Made by a program: the position numbers and the translations under genes | From: Sphaerisporangium corydalis | Lineage (GTDB): Bacteria; Actinomycetota; Actinomycetes; Streptosporangiales; Streptosporangiaceae | NCBI RefSeq assembly: GCF_025506355.1 | Contig: NZ_JANZYP010000038.1 | Span: forward strand, 1-64,000 | DNA: 64,000 nucleotides | Direction of reading: 5' to 3' | Shown here: piece after piece, positions 27,767 to 36,151 of the stretch | How the letters are laid out: each line of letters starts with the position of its first letter | Position numbering within the stretch: the first letter of the stretch is position 1 | The notes under the pieces: model-generated | The model's database searches: none | What the model saw: only the letters and a program-made list of their open reading frames with translations | Told to the model about the DNA's origin: nothing

Positions 27767-28699
27767 TTACGGGTGCAGGACCACCTTGATCGAGCCGGTG
27801 GACCGGTCGGCGGCCACCCGGAACGCCTCGGCCGCGTCCGCCAGCGGGAACCGGTGCGTGATGACGGTCTCCGCGATCTCCGGCTGGTCGGCCAGCATCG
27901 CGGCCACGTCGGCGAACTCGCGGCGGCCGTCGCGGTGGTCGTACGCCATGGCGTTGAGGTAGGCGAGCTCCTTGACCAGGCTCGCCGGGCCGGGGAACGA
28001 GGCGGCCCCGAAGTACACGCCGACCACCACGACGCGGCCGCCCGGCCGGGCCAGTTCGGCGCACCGGGCCAGCGCGGCTGGACTGCCGGCCGCGTCGATG
28101 ACCACGTCGTACAGCCCGTGCGGGTGCCCGGCGCCCAGCTTCCCGGCGGCGCGCGCCTGGTGGTCGTACCGCGCCTCGACGTCGACCTCGAACCCCATCC
28201 GGCGGGCGGCCGCGGCGGCCAGCAGCCCGATGGATCCGCCGCCCACGACGGCGACGCGTTCCCCGGCGACCGGCCGGGCCCGCCGTACCCCGTGCCAGGC
28301 CACCGCGCCCGGCTCGACCAGGCACGCCTCCTCCACCGGCAGCCCGGCGGGCAGCGGGAGCAAGGTGAACTCCGGGACGACGATCTCCGAGGTCATCCCG
28401 CCGTCCCGGAAGATCCCGAGCACGCCGTGGCCCTCGGCGTCGCAGCGCTGGACGTCGCCGCGCTCGCACTCCGCGCAGCGGCCGCAGTAGATCGAGGGCT
28501 CGACCGCCCAGGCCCGGCCGTCCGGGGTGGTGCCGGCCATCTCGTGCCCGTAGGTGAAGCCGCCGAGCCCCATGGCGGCGAACGACACGTCGGTGCCGCA
28601 GATCCCGGCGGCGGCGACCCGCAACCGCACGCCCGGCCCGGACGGCCGGTCGACCGGGACGGCGCGGACCCCGGATTCGGTGCTCCTGACGGCGAGCAT
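27767..28699 (-). CDS. Zinc-dependent alcohol dehydrogenase family protein
   Basis: 310 residues, short for the family (about 340-380) but with its motifs: GICGTD and GHEMAG for catalytic zinc, CGRCAECERGDVQRC for structural zinc, and VVGGGSIGLLAAAAARR for NAD(P). Substrate is unknown. GGGGGAAACC gives a ribosome site at ATG 28699. The promoter region carries a double palindrome shared with the divergent TetR gene, so it is probably the main regulated gene. Confidence 0.8.
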   Translation of the reverse strand: MLAVRSTESGVRAVPVDRPSGPGVRLRVAAAGICGTDVSFAAMGLGGFTYGHEMAGTTPDGRAWAVEPSIYCGRCAECERGDVQRCDAEGHGVLGIFRDGGMTSEIVVPEFTLLPLPAGLPVEEACLVEPGAVAWHGVRRARPVAGERVAVVGGGSIGLLAAAAARRMGFEVDVEARYDHQARAAGKLGAGHPHGLYDVVIDAAGSPAALARCAELARPGGRVVVVGVYFGAASFPGPASLVKELAYLNAMAYDHRDGRREFADVAAMLADQPEIAETVITHRFPLADAAEAFRVAADRSTGSIKVVLHP

Positions 28700-28722
28700 G
28701 GTTTCCCCCTCGATGGCGTAAT

Positions 28723-28769
28723 CTAAGCGAACGGAGTTAACTTAGGCTAAGTGAACGTGGTTCGCTTAG
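28723..28769. promoter_or_regulatory. Double TetR-type operator
   Basis: Four half-sites of consensus CTAAGYKAAC alternate in orientation: CTAAGCGAAC (28723), GTTAACTTAG (28736), CTAAGTGAAC (28747) and GTTCGCTTAG (28760). They make two 23-bp palindromes with 3-bp spacers whose centres are 24 bp apart, suited to cooperative binding of two dimers. The site lies between the divergent dehydrogenase and TetR genes and overlaps an upstream GTG (28751) of the TetR frame, which argues for the TetR start at 28781. Confidence 0.75.
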
Positions 28770-28780
28770 CAAGAGAACGG

Positions 28781-29500
28781 ATGCGCATGGATGACGCCAC
28801 GCCGATCAGGGCCGGCACCGCAGCCTGGTGGCTGGCCCGGACCGAGAACGCCGACGACCGCCCACGGCGCCGGCGGATGCTGTCGCTCGACCTGATCGCC
28901 GACACCGCGCTGACCGTGCTGGACACCGAGGGCGCGGAGGCGCTGACCATGCGCCGTCTGGCCCAGCGGCTCAACTGCAGCCAGGCCGCGCTGTACCGGC
29001 ACGTCACCAGCCGCGACGAGCTCGTGGTCCTGGCCATGGACCGGGCCATGGGGCTGGGCCTGGACCTGCCGCCGCCGGGCCTGGGCTGGCGGGAGACCTC
29101 GGAGTGGCAGGCGCACTCGTTCCGCGACTTCCTGCTCGCGCACCCAGGACTGGTCCCGTTCCTGCGCGGCACCGAACGACTCGGCCCGAACTCACTGAGC
29201 GGGATGGAGCTGTGGCTCGGGCAGTTCACGGCCATCGGGCTGAGCGTCCGGGAGGCGTACGCCACGGCGTCGGCGTTCGCCACGTTCGTGATCGGCTCGG
29301 TGCAGTTCACCCTGGGCGTGGACTCCACCAACCCGGACGAGCAACGGCTGCGCCGCCGGCTCTACGAGGGCCTGGACCCGCGGCGCCACCCCATCCTGAC
29401 CGCGCACGCCGAGGAACTGTCCCAGGTGGGCAGCCCCGAGGAGTTCGCGTTCGGCCTGGCCGCGCTGCTGGACGCGGTCGCCGTCCGGATCTCCGGCTGA
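28781..29500 (+). CDS. TetR/AcrR-family repressor
   Basis: 239 residues if started at ATG 28781; ATG 28787 is possible and GTG 28751 is inside the operator. The N-terminal helix-turn-helix reads LSLDLIADTALTVLDTEG, then MRRLAQRLNCSQAALYRHV. The C-terminal ligand domain is of the TetR_C type (LLAHPGLVPFLRG). It should repress itself and the divergent dehydrogenase operon through the double palindrome; the inducer is unknown. Confidence 0.85.
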   Translation: MRMDDATPIRAGTAAWWLARTENADDRPRRRRMLSLDLIADTALTVLDTEGAEALTMRRLAQRLNCSQAALYRHVTSRDELVVLAMDRAMGLGLDLPPPGLGWRETSEWQAHSFRDFLLAHPGLVPFLRGTERLGPNSLSGMELWLGQFTAIGLSVREAYATASAFATFVIGSVQFTLGVDSTNPDEQRLRRRLYEGLDPRRHPILTAHAEELSQVGSPEEFAFGLAALLDAVAVRISG

Positions 29501-29515
29501 CGAGAGGCGAAGACG

Positions 29516-30319
29516 TTGTCCAAGACCTGGTTCATCACCGGCACATCGAAAGGCTTCGGCCGCGAGTGGGCCACGGCCGCCCTCGAGCGGGGCGACCGCG
29601 TCGCCGCCACCGTGCGCGACCTCGACCACCTGCGTCCCCTCGCCGAGCGGTACGGCGAGGCCGTCCTGCCCCTGCGGCTCGACATCACCGACCGCGCCGC
29701 CGTGTTCGCCGCCGTGGCGCAGGCCGCCGGGCACTTCGGCGCACTGGACGTGGTGGTCAACAACGCCGGCTACGGCCACTTCGGCATGGTCGAGGAGCTG
29801 ACCGAGGCCGAGATCCGCGCCGAGATGGAGACCAACTTCTTCGGCACGCTGTGGGTGACGCAGGCGGTCCTGCCCGTGCTGCGCGCCCAGGGTCACGGCC
29901 GGATCATCCAGGTCACCAGCGAGGGCGGCGTCCGGGCGTTCCCCGGCATCGGCGGCTACCACGCGTCGAAATGGGCGGTGGAGGGGCTGTCGGAGTCGCT
30001 CCGCAAGGAGGTCGCGCACTTCGGCATCGACGTCATCTGCCTGGAACCCGGCCCGTACTCGACCGGCTTCGGCGGCGACAGCGTCCGCACCAGCGCCGAG
30101 CACCCCGACTACGCCGAGGTCCGCACGGCCACCGCGATCACCTGGACCCTCGGCGACCCGAAGGCGACACGCGCCCCGATCCTGCAATTGGCCGACACCG
30201 ACGACCCCCCGGCCCGGGCCTTCTTCGGCACGTCATTCGAACCGGTCGCCGCCGAATACGAGGAACGCCTCGCCACATGGCGCAAGTGGCAGCCACTCGC
30301 ACTGTCCGCATTCCGCTGA
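29516..30319 (+). CDS. Short-chain dehydrogenase/reductase
   Basis: 267 residues with a TTG start (GAGAGG upstream). Classical SDR motifs: cofactor loop TGTSKGFG, NNAG, the catalytic Ser region (VTSEGG) and YHASK. The Arg after the first strands (TVRDLDHL) suggests NADP. It follows the TetR gene by 15 bp and is probably co-transcribed with it. Substrate unknown. Confidence 0.85.
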   Translation: MSKTWFITGTSKGFGREWATAALERGDRVAATVRDLDHLRPLAERYGEAVLPLRLDITDRAAVFAAVAQAAGHFGALDVVVNNAGYGHFGMVEELTEAEIRAEMETNFFGTLWVTQAVLPVLRAQGHGRIIQVTSEGGVRAFPGIGGYHASKWAVEGLSESLRKEVAHFGIDVICLEPGPYSTGFGGDSVRTSAEHPDYAEVRTATAITWTLGDPKATRAPILQLADTDDPPARAFFGTSFEPVAAEYEERLATWRKWQPLALSAFR

Positions 30320-30322
30320 CCG

Positions 30323-31038
30323 CCCACCCCCGGCGGAGGAGCCGACCGCTCACTGCGCGTCGGCGACGTGTTCCTGAAGGTGGACGCCGATCAGGCGCGC
30401 ATCGAAGTGGAGATCCAGGCGATGGCCCTGGCGCCGGTGCCGACCCCGAAGGTCCTGTGGCACAAGCCGCCGGTGCTCGCGATCGCCGCGGTCCCGGGGA
30501 CGGCGCTCGGCCGCCTCGGCGAGCCGTCGACCGCGTCCCCGGCGGCGTGGGCCGCGGCGGGCGCCGCCATCCGGACGTTGCACGACGCGCCGTTACCGCC
30601 CTGGCTCGGCCAGGCCGGCCGGGGCCGCGAGGAGCTGGCGGCGGATCTCGACCGCGAGTGCGCGTGGCTCGTGACCAACGGCGTCCTGCCCGCCGACCTG
30701 GTCACCCGCAACCGCCAGGTCGCCGAGGCCGCGCTCCGGCCGTGGACTCCGGTGTTCACGCACGGCGACCTGCAGATCGCGCACGTGTTCGCCGACGGCG
30801 ACCAGATCACGGGCATCATCGACTGGGCCGAGGTGACGCCCTGTTCGACCTCTCCATCTTGACGCTCGGGCACGAGGAGCACCTCGGCGACGTCGTCGCC
30901 GGTTACGGCACCGGCGTCGACCTCGACGTGATCCACGCGTGGTGGTCGTTGCGCAGCCTGCTGGCGGTCCGCTGGCTGGCCGAGCACGGCTTCGACCCGT
31001 TCGCGCCGGGCTGCGAGATCGACGTACTGAGGCGCTGA
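30323..31038 (+). pseudogene. Aminoglycoside phosphotransferase family (APH), frameshifted and 5'-truncated
   Basis: The reading frame shows APH features: VFLKVD near the start, the catalytic HGDLQIAHVF, and IIDWAE where the metal-binding region begins. At about 30830 the frame runs into a stop; the continuation (DALFDLSILTLGHEEHLGDV to DVLRR) resumes in another frame and ends at 31038. The expected DWAEAGQGDALFDL appears to have lost about 10 bases between GAGG and TGACGCC. The first residues are also missing, replaced by sequence right after the SDR stop. A sequencing error at the deletion cannot be excluded. Confidence 0.7.
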
Positions 31039-31048
31039 TGTAGCCGGG

Positions 31049-32839
31049 CTAGCTCGGTCGTCGTGCCGGGGTGCAGGACCAGCGGCCGTCGTGCCAGCCG
31101 CAGGTCTGCTCGTAGCCGGAGCGGAACGACCCGAGCCAGGGGATGTCGTCCTCGTAGCGCGTGGGCGGCGGGGCCGGTGCGAAGTTCGCCGCGTCGTCGC
31201 CGCTGCCGCTCCCGTCGTAGCGTGCGACGGTCGGATAGGGGTAGACCGGCCGGGTCCGTACGACGTTGTCGTCCTGGCGCTTGGTGGCGACGAGCCGGTC
31301 GGGTGCGACGCCGTTCTCGACCCAGGCGAGGGTGGGGGTGAGCGCGTCGAACGCGTCCGGTCCCTGACCGCCACCGCAGTGGGCGACGCCCGGCAGCATG
31401 AACAGGCGGGCGAACCGCTGCGTGGCGTCCGTCCCGCCCATGCGCTCGGTGAGGGCGTGGTAGTAGGCGATCGTCCCGTACGGCGAGATCGCCTGGTCCG
31501 CCCAGCCGTGCCAGAGGAGGAGTTTCCCGCCCGCGGCGCGGAAGGCCGTCAGGTCGGGGTCGCTCGCGTCGTAGATGCCGGCCTGCCGGTTGATCTCGCG
31601 GAACGTCGCCGAGTCGTAGCGCAGGTCGCGCAGTGTCGCCGACGGCCGGGCGGACGGGTAGGCGAGGTACTTCAGCGCGCTCGTCGCGTTGCCCTCGGCC
31701 ACGGCCGGGTCGCCGTTGGCGGTCGGGGTGACCCAGCGGGCCCAGTTCGCCTCCGAGCCCACGGGCTCGCCCCCCGGGTACATCCGCCGGCCCCGCTCGT
31801 CACGTGGCCCGTCGTACAGCTTGCGTACCGCACCGATCTGCGCGTCGGTGAGGCAGTCCGCGCTGTCGGTTCCCGTCGCGCAGCGCAGGCTCTGCGGATC
31901 GAACGTGCAGGCACGCGGGTCGTCGATCTGGCCGTCGGCCAGGCCGTCCCGTGCGTCGCACTCGCGCATGACAGCGGCGTGCAGCGCGGGAAGCTTGGCC
32001 GCGGTCATGATGGGCCGGCCCCGCGCGTCGGTGTTGGCCGTGGCGTGCCAGCCCGCGGACCACACGATGAGCGAGGTGAGCAGCGACGCCGGGGCGCCGG
32101 CGATGATGCCGTCGAAGTCATGCGGGTAGCGCTGCGCCTCGGTCATCCCCTCGTGGCCGCCCTGCGAGCAGCCGTCGAAGTAGGAGTAGCGCGGGCCTTG
32201 CCCGTAGTAGAGCGCGATGAGCCGCTTGGCGACGAGCGCGACGACGTGGTCGGACCGGTAGCCGAAGTCGACCCGGAGCTGCGGGTCGGCACCGAAGGTG
32301 CCGTCGAAGCCGGAGACGCCGACGTGCCCTCCGTTGCCGGTGGCTATGGCGAAGTCGCCGCGGGTCAGCGGCACGCACCCGTCCGACGCGTCGGCGAAGA
32401 AGTCGACGCTGCCGCAGAACGCCCCGCACCCGGTCTGCAGATACCGCTGCCGCCACGTCTTGGTGGGGAGGAGCACGTCGAACTGGATCTGCGGCGCAGC
32501 GGTTCCCTTGACTTCGCAGGCCGCCCAGCCGTCCGGCGAGATCATCTCGGTCGCGGACCCGATGACCGCCGGAGCGCCGGGCGTCCCCGACAGGTCCTGC
32601 CCGGCGAGGGCCGCGCAGTCGGTCTTCGGCAGTACCACGGGAGGGCCGGACGAAGAACCGCGCGCCTCGGCGGGCACCCCGGCCACGGCCGCACGGGACG
32701 CGGCCTGGCCACCGTCGGCCATCACGAGGACGGCGAGGAGGGCGAACACGACCGGCAGCGCCCGGACTCCAGCGGCGCGGCCGGCGCGACCCGGCGTCCG
32801 GCCCCGTACACGAGCGAGCAGTTCTTGCGTCATCGCCAT
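31049..32839 (-). CDS. Secreted tannase/feruloyl esterase family hydrolase
   Basis: 596 residues (ATG 32839; a second ATG 6 bp on). Signal peptide about 25-47 (ALPVVFALLAVLVMADGG). The tannase-family CS-D-HC arrangement is present: nucleophile Ser in GCSQGGHEG, Asp in HGWADQAISP and His in GVAHCGGG, with paired Cys beside Ser and His. Further Cys pairs fit an exported enzyme. It should cleave gallate, ferulate or related phenolic esters. It stands alone next to the biosynthetic cluster and is not obviously part of it. Confidence 0.85.
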   Translation of the reverse strand: MAMTQELLARVRGRTPGRAGRAAGVRALPVVFALLAVLVMADGGQAASRAAVAGVPAEARGSSSGPPVVLPKTDCAALAGQDLSGTPGAPAVIGSATEMISPDGWAACEVKGTAAPQIQFDVLLPTKTWRQRYLQTGCGAFCGSVDFFADASDGCVPLTRGDFAIATGNGGHVGVSGFDGTFGADPQLRVDFGYRSDHVVALVAKRLIALYYGQGPRYSYFDGCSQGGHEGMTEAQRYPHDFDGIIAGAPASLLTSLIVWSAGWHATANTDARGRPIMTAAKLPALHAAVMRECDARDGLADGQIDDPRACTFDPQSLRCATGTDSADCLTDAQIGAVRKLYDGPRDERGRRMYPGGEPVGSEANWARWVTPTANGDPAVAEGNATSALKYLAYPSARPSATLRDLRYDSATFREINRQAGIYDASDPDLTAFRAAGGKLLLWHGWADQAISPYGTIAYYHALTERMGGTDATQRFARLFMLPGVAHCGGGQGPDAFDALTPTLAWVENGVAPDRLVATKRQDDNVVRTRPVYPYPTVARYDGSGSGDDAANFAPAPPPTRYEDDIPWLGSFRSGYEQTCGWHDGRWSCTPARRPS

Positions 32840-33012
32840 GCCTGATCATGACGGAAGGCGGCGATCGGCGGCAATGGCTTTATCTCTTACTCCGCCACGA
32901 GGAGCCGGTAAGGCTCGAACCACCAGTCGCAGGATGGAGCGTCGCAGCGTGGCAACTCGGACTCGGGGTCTTCCACCACGGCCGGCCGGCGTGACCGGGC
33001 GCACCGCGGATC

Positions 33013-34269
33013 CTAATAAGGCAGGACGGGCTGGCGGACGCCTGCGCGCATGCCGAGGTAGGCGAGGACGCCCAGGGCCGCGCACATCACCCAGACGGCG
33101 CCGCCCACGTACTCGAACAGGGCCGTGCCAATGGTGGGGCCGAGGGCCCAGCCTGCTGCCTGGCAGGTGGAGAGCGCGCCTATGTAGCGGCTGCGGAGGA
33201 TGGGGGCCGGGGCGGCCAGGGCCGGGTAGGCGCCGATGCTGGGAGCGCTGATGATCTCTCCCAGGGTCCAGACGACGGCTCCCAGGATGAAGATCCATGG
33301 GCCGAAGGGGAGGCCGAACAGGCTGAGGCCCACGCCCAGGAGGAGGCAGCCGGTGGCGACGGTGGTTCGCATGGGGAATCGCTGGATGAAGGGGGTCAGG
33401 GGGAGTTCCACGAGGATGACCAGCGCGCCGTTGATCGCCACCAGTGCGCCGTAGAGAGCTGTGGGGTAGCCGCGTGCCTGCACTTCGAGCGGTAGCGTCG
33501 AGTGGTACTGGGCCTCGGCGACGGCCGTGATGAACATGCCGGCGAGGAACAGCAGGTAGCGCCGGTCCCCCAGCAGGTCCTTGTAACGCGCGGTGTCCTT
33601 GAGGCGCGGGGCCTCGGCGGCCCGGTTCCCGGTGGTGGGGTGGTCGCTCGCGCGGCCGGGGGTCGCGGCCGGGATGACCAGCAGGACGATCAAGGCGAAG
33701 AGCAGGTCCACCATTGCGTTGACGAGGAAGACGACCTGGTAGGAGTACGCGGCGGCCAGCCATACGCCGAGCAGGGGGCCGATGGCGGCGCCGAGGTTGA
33801 GGCCGAAACGGCTGGCGGCCGAGGTCGTGACGAGGCGTTGTGGCGGGGTCAGGTCGGCGAGCATGGTCATGGCGGCGGGGCGGTACATCTGGCCGAAGGC
33901 GCCTGCGGCGAAGCTCACGGCCAGCAGCGGGACGAGCGCCGTCACGACGGTCAGGGAGGCGATGGCGAGGCTGCATAACAGCATCGACCAGATGATCACG
34001 GTTCGCGCGCCGTACTTTCCGGTGGCGCTGCCGCCGGCGAACGTTCCCACGATCGAGCCCACGCCGAAACCGGAGACGACGAAGCCCGCCTGCGCGGGGC
34101 TGTAGCCGAGGCCGGTGAGGTACAGGATCAGGAAGAGCGCGACGAAGCTTCCCATGCGGTTCAGCGCGATGCCGGACAGCAGGACGATGGCCGACCGCGG
34201 CAGTTCGCGCAGCGTGCGGATCACCCCCGCGGGGGCTTCGGCGGCGGGTGTCTGCGGCGGGTTGGTCAT
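33013..34269 (-). CDS. MFS transporter, probable exporter of the cluster product
   Basis: 418 residues from ATG 34269 (GGAG 7 bp upstream; an in-frame GTG at 34281 is inside the repeat). Twelve predicted helices with the usual loop between helices 6 and 7 (about 205-230); early motif SGIALNRMGSFVALFLILYL. It is the last gene of the leftward operon and should export the product or give self-protection, the role proposed for TblR in tabtoxin. It is separated from the ATP-grasp gene only by the 29-bp repeat ladder. A TTA (Leu) codon at 33976-33978 is rare here. Confidence 0.82.
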   Translation of the reverse strand: MTNPPQTPAAEAPAGVIRTLRELPRSAIVLLSGIALNRMGSFVALFLILYLTGLGYSPAQAGFVVSGFGVGSIVGTFAGGSATGKYGARTVIIWSMLLCSLAIASLTVVTALVPLLAVSFAAGAFGQMYRPAAMTMLADLTPPQRLVTTSAASRFGLNLGAAIGPLLGVWLAAAYSYQVVFLVNAMVDLLFALIVLLVIPAATPGRASDHPTTGNRAAEAPRLKDTARYKDLLGDRRYLLFLAGMFITAVAEAQYHSTLPLEVQARGYPTALYGALVAINGALVILVELPLTPFIQRFPMRTTVATGCLLLGVGLSLFGLPFGPWIFILGAVVWTLGEIISAPSIGAYPALAAPAPILRSRYIGALSTCQAAGWALGPTIGTALFEYVGGAVWVMCAALGVLAYLGMRAGVRQPVLPY

Positions 34270-34356
34270 GGGCGACTCCACAAGCGCGGGTTGATCAAGG
34301 GTGGCTCCACATGCGCGGGTCGATCAAGGGGGACTCCACGAGCGCGGGTCGATCAT
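34269..34356 (-). repeat. 29-bp tandem repeat x3 forming a mini-ORF ladder before the MFS gene
   Basis: On the minus strand, start codons occur at 34356 (ATG), 34327 (TTG), 34298 (TTG) and 34269 (ATG, the MFS start), each 29 bp apart. Each unit contains GTGGAG about 6-7 bp before the next start and reads M-I-D/N-P-R-x-W-S-x-P-stop: MIDPRSWSPP, MIDPRMWSHP, MINPRLWSRP. The ATP-grasp stop overlaps the first start (ATGA) and every later stop overlaps the next start (TTGA, TTGA, ATGA). The initiation region of the MFS gene has evidently been triplicated while coupling was preserved. Confidence 0.9.
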
Positions 34357-35603
34357 GGAGGGCCGCACGGCGCGGCCCGGTCAGCGGGGCTCCACGTGCA
34401 GCGCAGTGCCGCCAGGCACCGGTCCAGTGCGGCGGAGACCTCCCCGCGGGTGGACGCGGTGACGGTGGCGAAGGCGACGCGGGCTTCCATGAGGTCCTTG
34501 TTCGGCAGCTGGACGACTTCGCCCGGGCCGACGAGGGGGACGGCGAGGTCCGTCTCCGGGGGAAGTGCCGACTCGTCGAAGGCGATCTCCTCTACGCGGG
34601 TCTCGGGCCACGGGGGGTAGGCGAACCTGATTCCGGCGCATGACGCGCGTACCGGTGTCAGGTCGGGGACGGCGCCGCAGGACACGGCGGCGAGGGCCAG
34701 GCCGGGGGCCACGCCGGAGGCGTTGCCGCACAGGTAGGAGATGAGGTCGCCGCCCAGCCGGCCGTTGATCTCGATGAGGTGCGGGCCCTTGTCGGTGAGT
34801 TTGAGTTCGGTGTGCGTGGCGCCGGTCGAGTAGCCGATGGCGGTGTGGACCTGGGTGAGGAACCTGGTGATCGCGGGGTCGGCCAGCAGCGGGTCGGACG
34901 CCTGTGTCCAGTGGCCGGTCTCCTCGAAGTACGGCGCGTAGCCCATCTCCTTGTGCGAGACGCAGATCGGCATGACCTGGCCGTTCCGCACGACCGAGTC
35001 GACGGCGATCTCCTGGCCGGTGAGGTACTCCTCGATCAGGACGGTGCGGTCCGGGGATCGCAGGCCGGCGGCCGGGAGGCGGTGCGCGGAGGGGAAGTGG
35101 CCGGCCAGCTCCTCGGCGTCGTGGATGAGCGCGACGGCTTGGCTCGCGACGCCTCCTCTCGGCTTGATGACGACGGGGTAGCCGAGCTTGTCGGCCACGG
35201 CGCACGCCTCGGTGAGGTCGGCCACCAGGACCGATCGGGGTTGTGGGACGCCGCGCGCGGCGAGGGCCGAGCGGGTGAGGTGTTTGTCGCGGCAGGCGCG
35301 CGCGGCGCCGGGACCGGGGCCCGGCAGGCCCGCGGCGGCCGCGGCGAGCGCGGTGTCGACGACGTGGTCCTCGGCCCATGTCATGATGCCGTCGACGCCG
35401 CCCTGTGCGACGATCTGCCGGACGGCGGCCGCGATGCCGTCCGGGGTCATGCCGGGGACGACGCTGACGCCGGTGACGTACGGCGTCTCCCATTCGGCCG
35501 GTCGGCCGATGACGATGTGGACGTCGTGGCGCTCACCGATGCCACGCAGCATGAACTCGCGGTACAGGCGGGGCCCTGTCCCGACGACGACCAGCCGCGT
35601 CAT
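34353..35603 (-). CDS. ATP-grasp amino-acid/peptide ligase
   Basis: 416 residues from ATG 35603 (ATGA overlap with the cupin). N-terminal domain begins MTRLVVVGTGPRLY; ATP-binding Lys in YPVVIKPRGG, hinge VLIEEYLTGQE, Mg ligands in HLIEINGRLGGD. These carboxylate-amine ligases join amino acids via acyl-phosphates. In tabtoxin formation an ATP-grasp enzyme (TblF) joins tabtoxinine-beta-lactam to Thr, and in butirosin BtrJ loads Glu on a carrier protein. Either job would fit a cluster with both a beta-lactam-synthetase-like enzyme and carrier proteins. The C-terminal about 10 residues run into the repeat region. Confidence 0.8.
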   Translation of the reverse strand: MTRLVVVGTGPRLYREFMLRGIGERHDVHIVIGRPAEWETPYVTGVSVVPGMTPDGIAAAVRQIVAQGGVDGIMTWAEDHVVDTALAAAAAGLPGPGPGAARACRDKHLTRSALAARGVPQPRSVLVADLTEACAVADKLGYPVVIKPRGGVASQAVALIHDAEELAGHFPSAHRLPAAGLRSPDRTVLIEEYLTGQEIAVDSVVRNGQVMPICVSHKEMGYAPYFEETGHWTQASDPLLADPAITRFLTQVHTAIGYSTGATHTELKLTDKGPHLIEINGRLGGDLISYLCGNASGVAPGLALAAVSCGAVPDLTPVRASCAGIRFAYPPWPETRVEEIAFDESALPPETDLAVPLVGPGEVVQLPNKDLMEARVAFATVTASTRGEVSAALDRCLAALRCTWSPADRAAPCGPP

Positions 35604-36151
35604 GCCGACCGCCTCGCGCCGACGCCGACGAACGCCATCAGTGCCGGGATCTCGGAGCGGTTGTGCCAGGCGTGCGGGGTCCCCTGCTGGACGACGCAGG
35701 CGCCGGGGGTGAGCCGCACCTCCGCACCGGAGTCGAGTTCGAGCCACAGCTCGCCTTCGACGCAGATGCCGTAGTCGAGGGTGTCGGTGGTGTGCATCCC
35801 CGAGGTGTCGCCGGGGTCGAAGACGTCGATCAGGCCGGGGAGGCGTTCCTGGACCTCCGCGTCGATCTCGGCCTGGTCGTTGGGGGACGGTGGTCCGGTG
35901 AGCGCGGACGCGGGCGGGAAGCGCACGAGCAGGAGCCGCGTGCCGCCGATTCCGGCGAAGAACGGCAGCGTGATCGGGCCGGGCGCCTTCGGGCCGACGG
36001 TCGCGCCGCCGTCGGGGGTGCCCCACATCAGGTACATCTCCTGGCCGAGGAGCGCGCGCGCCGTGATCGGCGGGACGAGCGTGTCGCGTACGACGACCGC
36101 CTTGCCGTCCGGGCCGTAGCCGGTCACGACCACGCGTGGGTCGATCGGCAT
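35600..36151 (-). CDS. Cupin-domain protein
   Basis: 183 residues from ATG 36151. One cupin barrel in the C-terminal half: MHTTDTLDYGICVEGELWLE (the first His pair partly replaced) and PGACVVQQGTPHAWHNR. No other domain was recognised. It overlaps genes on both sides by 1-4 bp, so it belongs to the operon. It could be an oxygenase, isomerase or sensor; no substrate is suggested. Confidence 0.65.
   Translation of the reverse strand: MPIDPRVVVTGYGPDGKAVVVRDTLVPPITARALLGQEMYLMWGTPDGGATVGPKAPGPITLPFFAGIGGTRLLLVRFPPASALTGPPSPNDQAEIDAEVQERLPGLIDVFDPGDTSGMHTTDTLDYGICVEGELWLELDSGAEVRLTPGACVVQQGTPHAWHNRSEIPALMAFVGVGARRSA

Noticed and set aside
31049-32839. Tannase-like gene as part of the biosynthetic cluster
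   Set aside because: It is exported, has its own gap of about 170 bp to the MFS gene and no substrate link to amino-acid chemistry.
32885-32930. tRNA-like GGTTCGAGCC motif on the minus strand
   Set aside because: No acceptor stem, anticodon arm or CCA-side pairing could be built around it.
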